Shown here: piece after piece, positions 5,860 to 5,994 of the stretch
Position numbering within the stretch: the first letter of the stretch is position 1
Layout of the letters: each line of letters starts with the position of its first letter
Origin: an uncultured Chthoniobacterales bacterium
GTDB lineage: Bacteria > Verrucomicrobiota > Verrucomicrobiia > Chthoniobacterales > UBA10450
Length of the DNA stretch: 5,994 nt
Reading direction: 5' to 3'
Assembly (NCBI GenBank): GCA_955652255.1
Contig: CATPAW010000092.1
Location: forward strand, 1 to 5,994
The notes under the pieces: generated by a model
The model's input: the letters and a program-made list of their open reading frames with translations, nothing else
Databases searched by the model: none
What the model was told of the DNA's origin: nothing
Position numbers and translations under genes: made by a program

Positions 5860-5994
5860 CTACAACATTTTCGCGACAAATTCGCGCCCGTCGAATAGCG
5901 CAAAGTCGTCGATTTTTTCGCCGGTGCCAACAAAACGCGTCGGGACCTTTAACTCATCGGCAATCGCGACTATGATTCCGCCTTTGCCGCTGCC
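5860..5994 (-). CDS. ftsY: Signal recognition particle receptor FtsY, C-terminal end (cut by window edge)
   Basis: FtsY is the membrane-associated GTPase that receives SRP-ribosome complexes and hands nascent membrane proteins to the Sec translocon. Only the last 44 residues are in the window, read on the minus strand to a TAG at 5860-5862. They match the end of the SRP-type GTPase domain: GSGKGGIIVAIADEL (in place of the common GTAKGG...), then RFVGTGEKIDDFALFDGREF and a short AKML end. This corresponds to the block after the TKLD guanine-specificity motif, which lies outside the window. Nothing appears truncated at the C-terminus. The MFS gene follows 15 bp later in the same reading frame. 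Confidence 0.93.
   Translation of the reverse strand, partial: GSGKGGIIVAIADELKVPTRFVGTGEKIDDFALFDGREFVAKML

Overview
This window looks like chromosomal DNA from a free-living Gram-negative bacterium of moderately high GC. It has no phage, transposase or CRISPR content. The style of the TolB-like/TPR protein, the membrane-anchored MsrB proteins and the ftsY-linked MFS gene would suit a soil Verrucomicrobia-type genome, but that placement is an impression, not something the sequence proves.

Layout. Bases 1-488 (minus) hold the N-terminal half of a RarD/EamA-type drug/metabolite transporter that runs off the left edge. A 174-bp divergent spacer (489-662) carries an ordered set of four CAGGAA half-sites. 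Bases 663-2318 (plus) encode a membrane-anchored protein with a TolB/FlgO-like domain followed by TPR repeats. Bases 2314-2364 hold a compact REP-like double hairpin between converging genes, and its ends supply both of their stop codons. Bases 2360-2611 (minus) are the relic of an oligopeptide/dipeptide ABC-transporter ATPase, in which the Walker A region is joined directly to the C-terminal Cys-rich tail. Bases 2639-3295 and 3418-4041 (both minus) are tandem membrane-anchored MsrB-family genes. The upstream one has a full set of catalytic residues. The downstream one has no cysteine at all and has also lost the active-site Trp. A 282-bp spacer (4042-4323) has no convincing gene. Bases 4324-5844 (minus) encode an MFS transporter, 15 bp downstream of the 3' end of ftsY (5860-5994), which enters from the right edge.

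Working together. The minus-strand series ftsY, MFS transporter, msrB, msrB-like, ABC relic is collinear, and ftsY-MFS is likely co-transcribed. The two MsrB proteins probably sit in the inner membrane with their reductase domains outside the cytoplasm, where they would repair oxidised methionine in envelope proteins; the second can only have a non-catalytic role, if any. The most notable observations are the cysteine-free MsrB paralogue, the internally deleted ABC gene, the hairpin element that ends two genes, and the symmetric half-site array in the divergent spacer. I did not find a clearly new multi-gene system.
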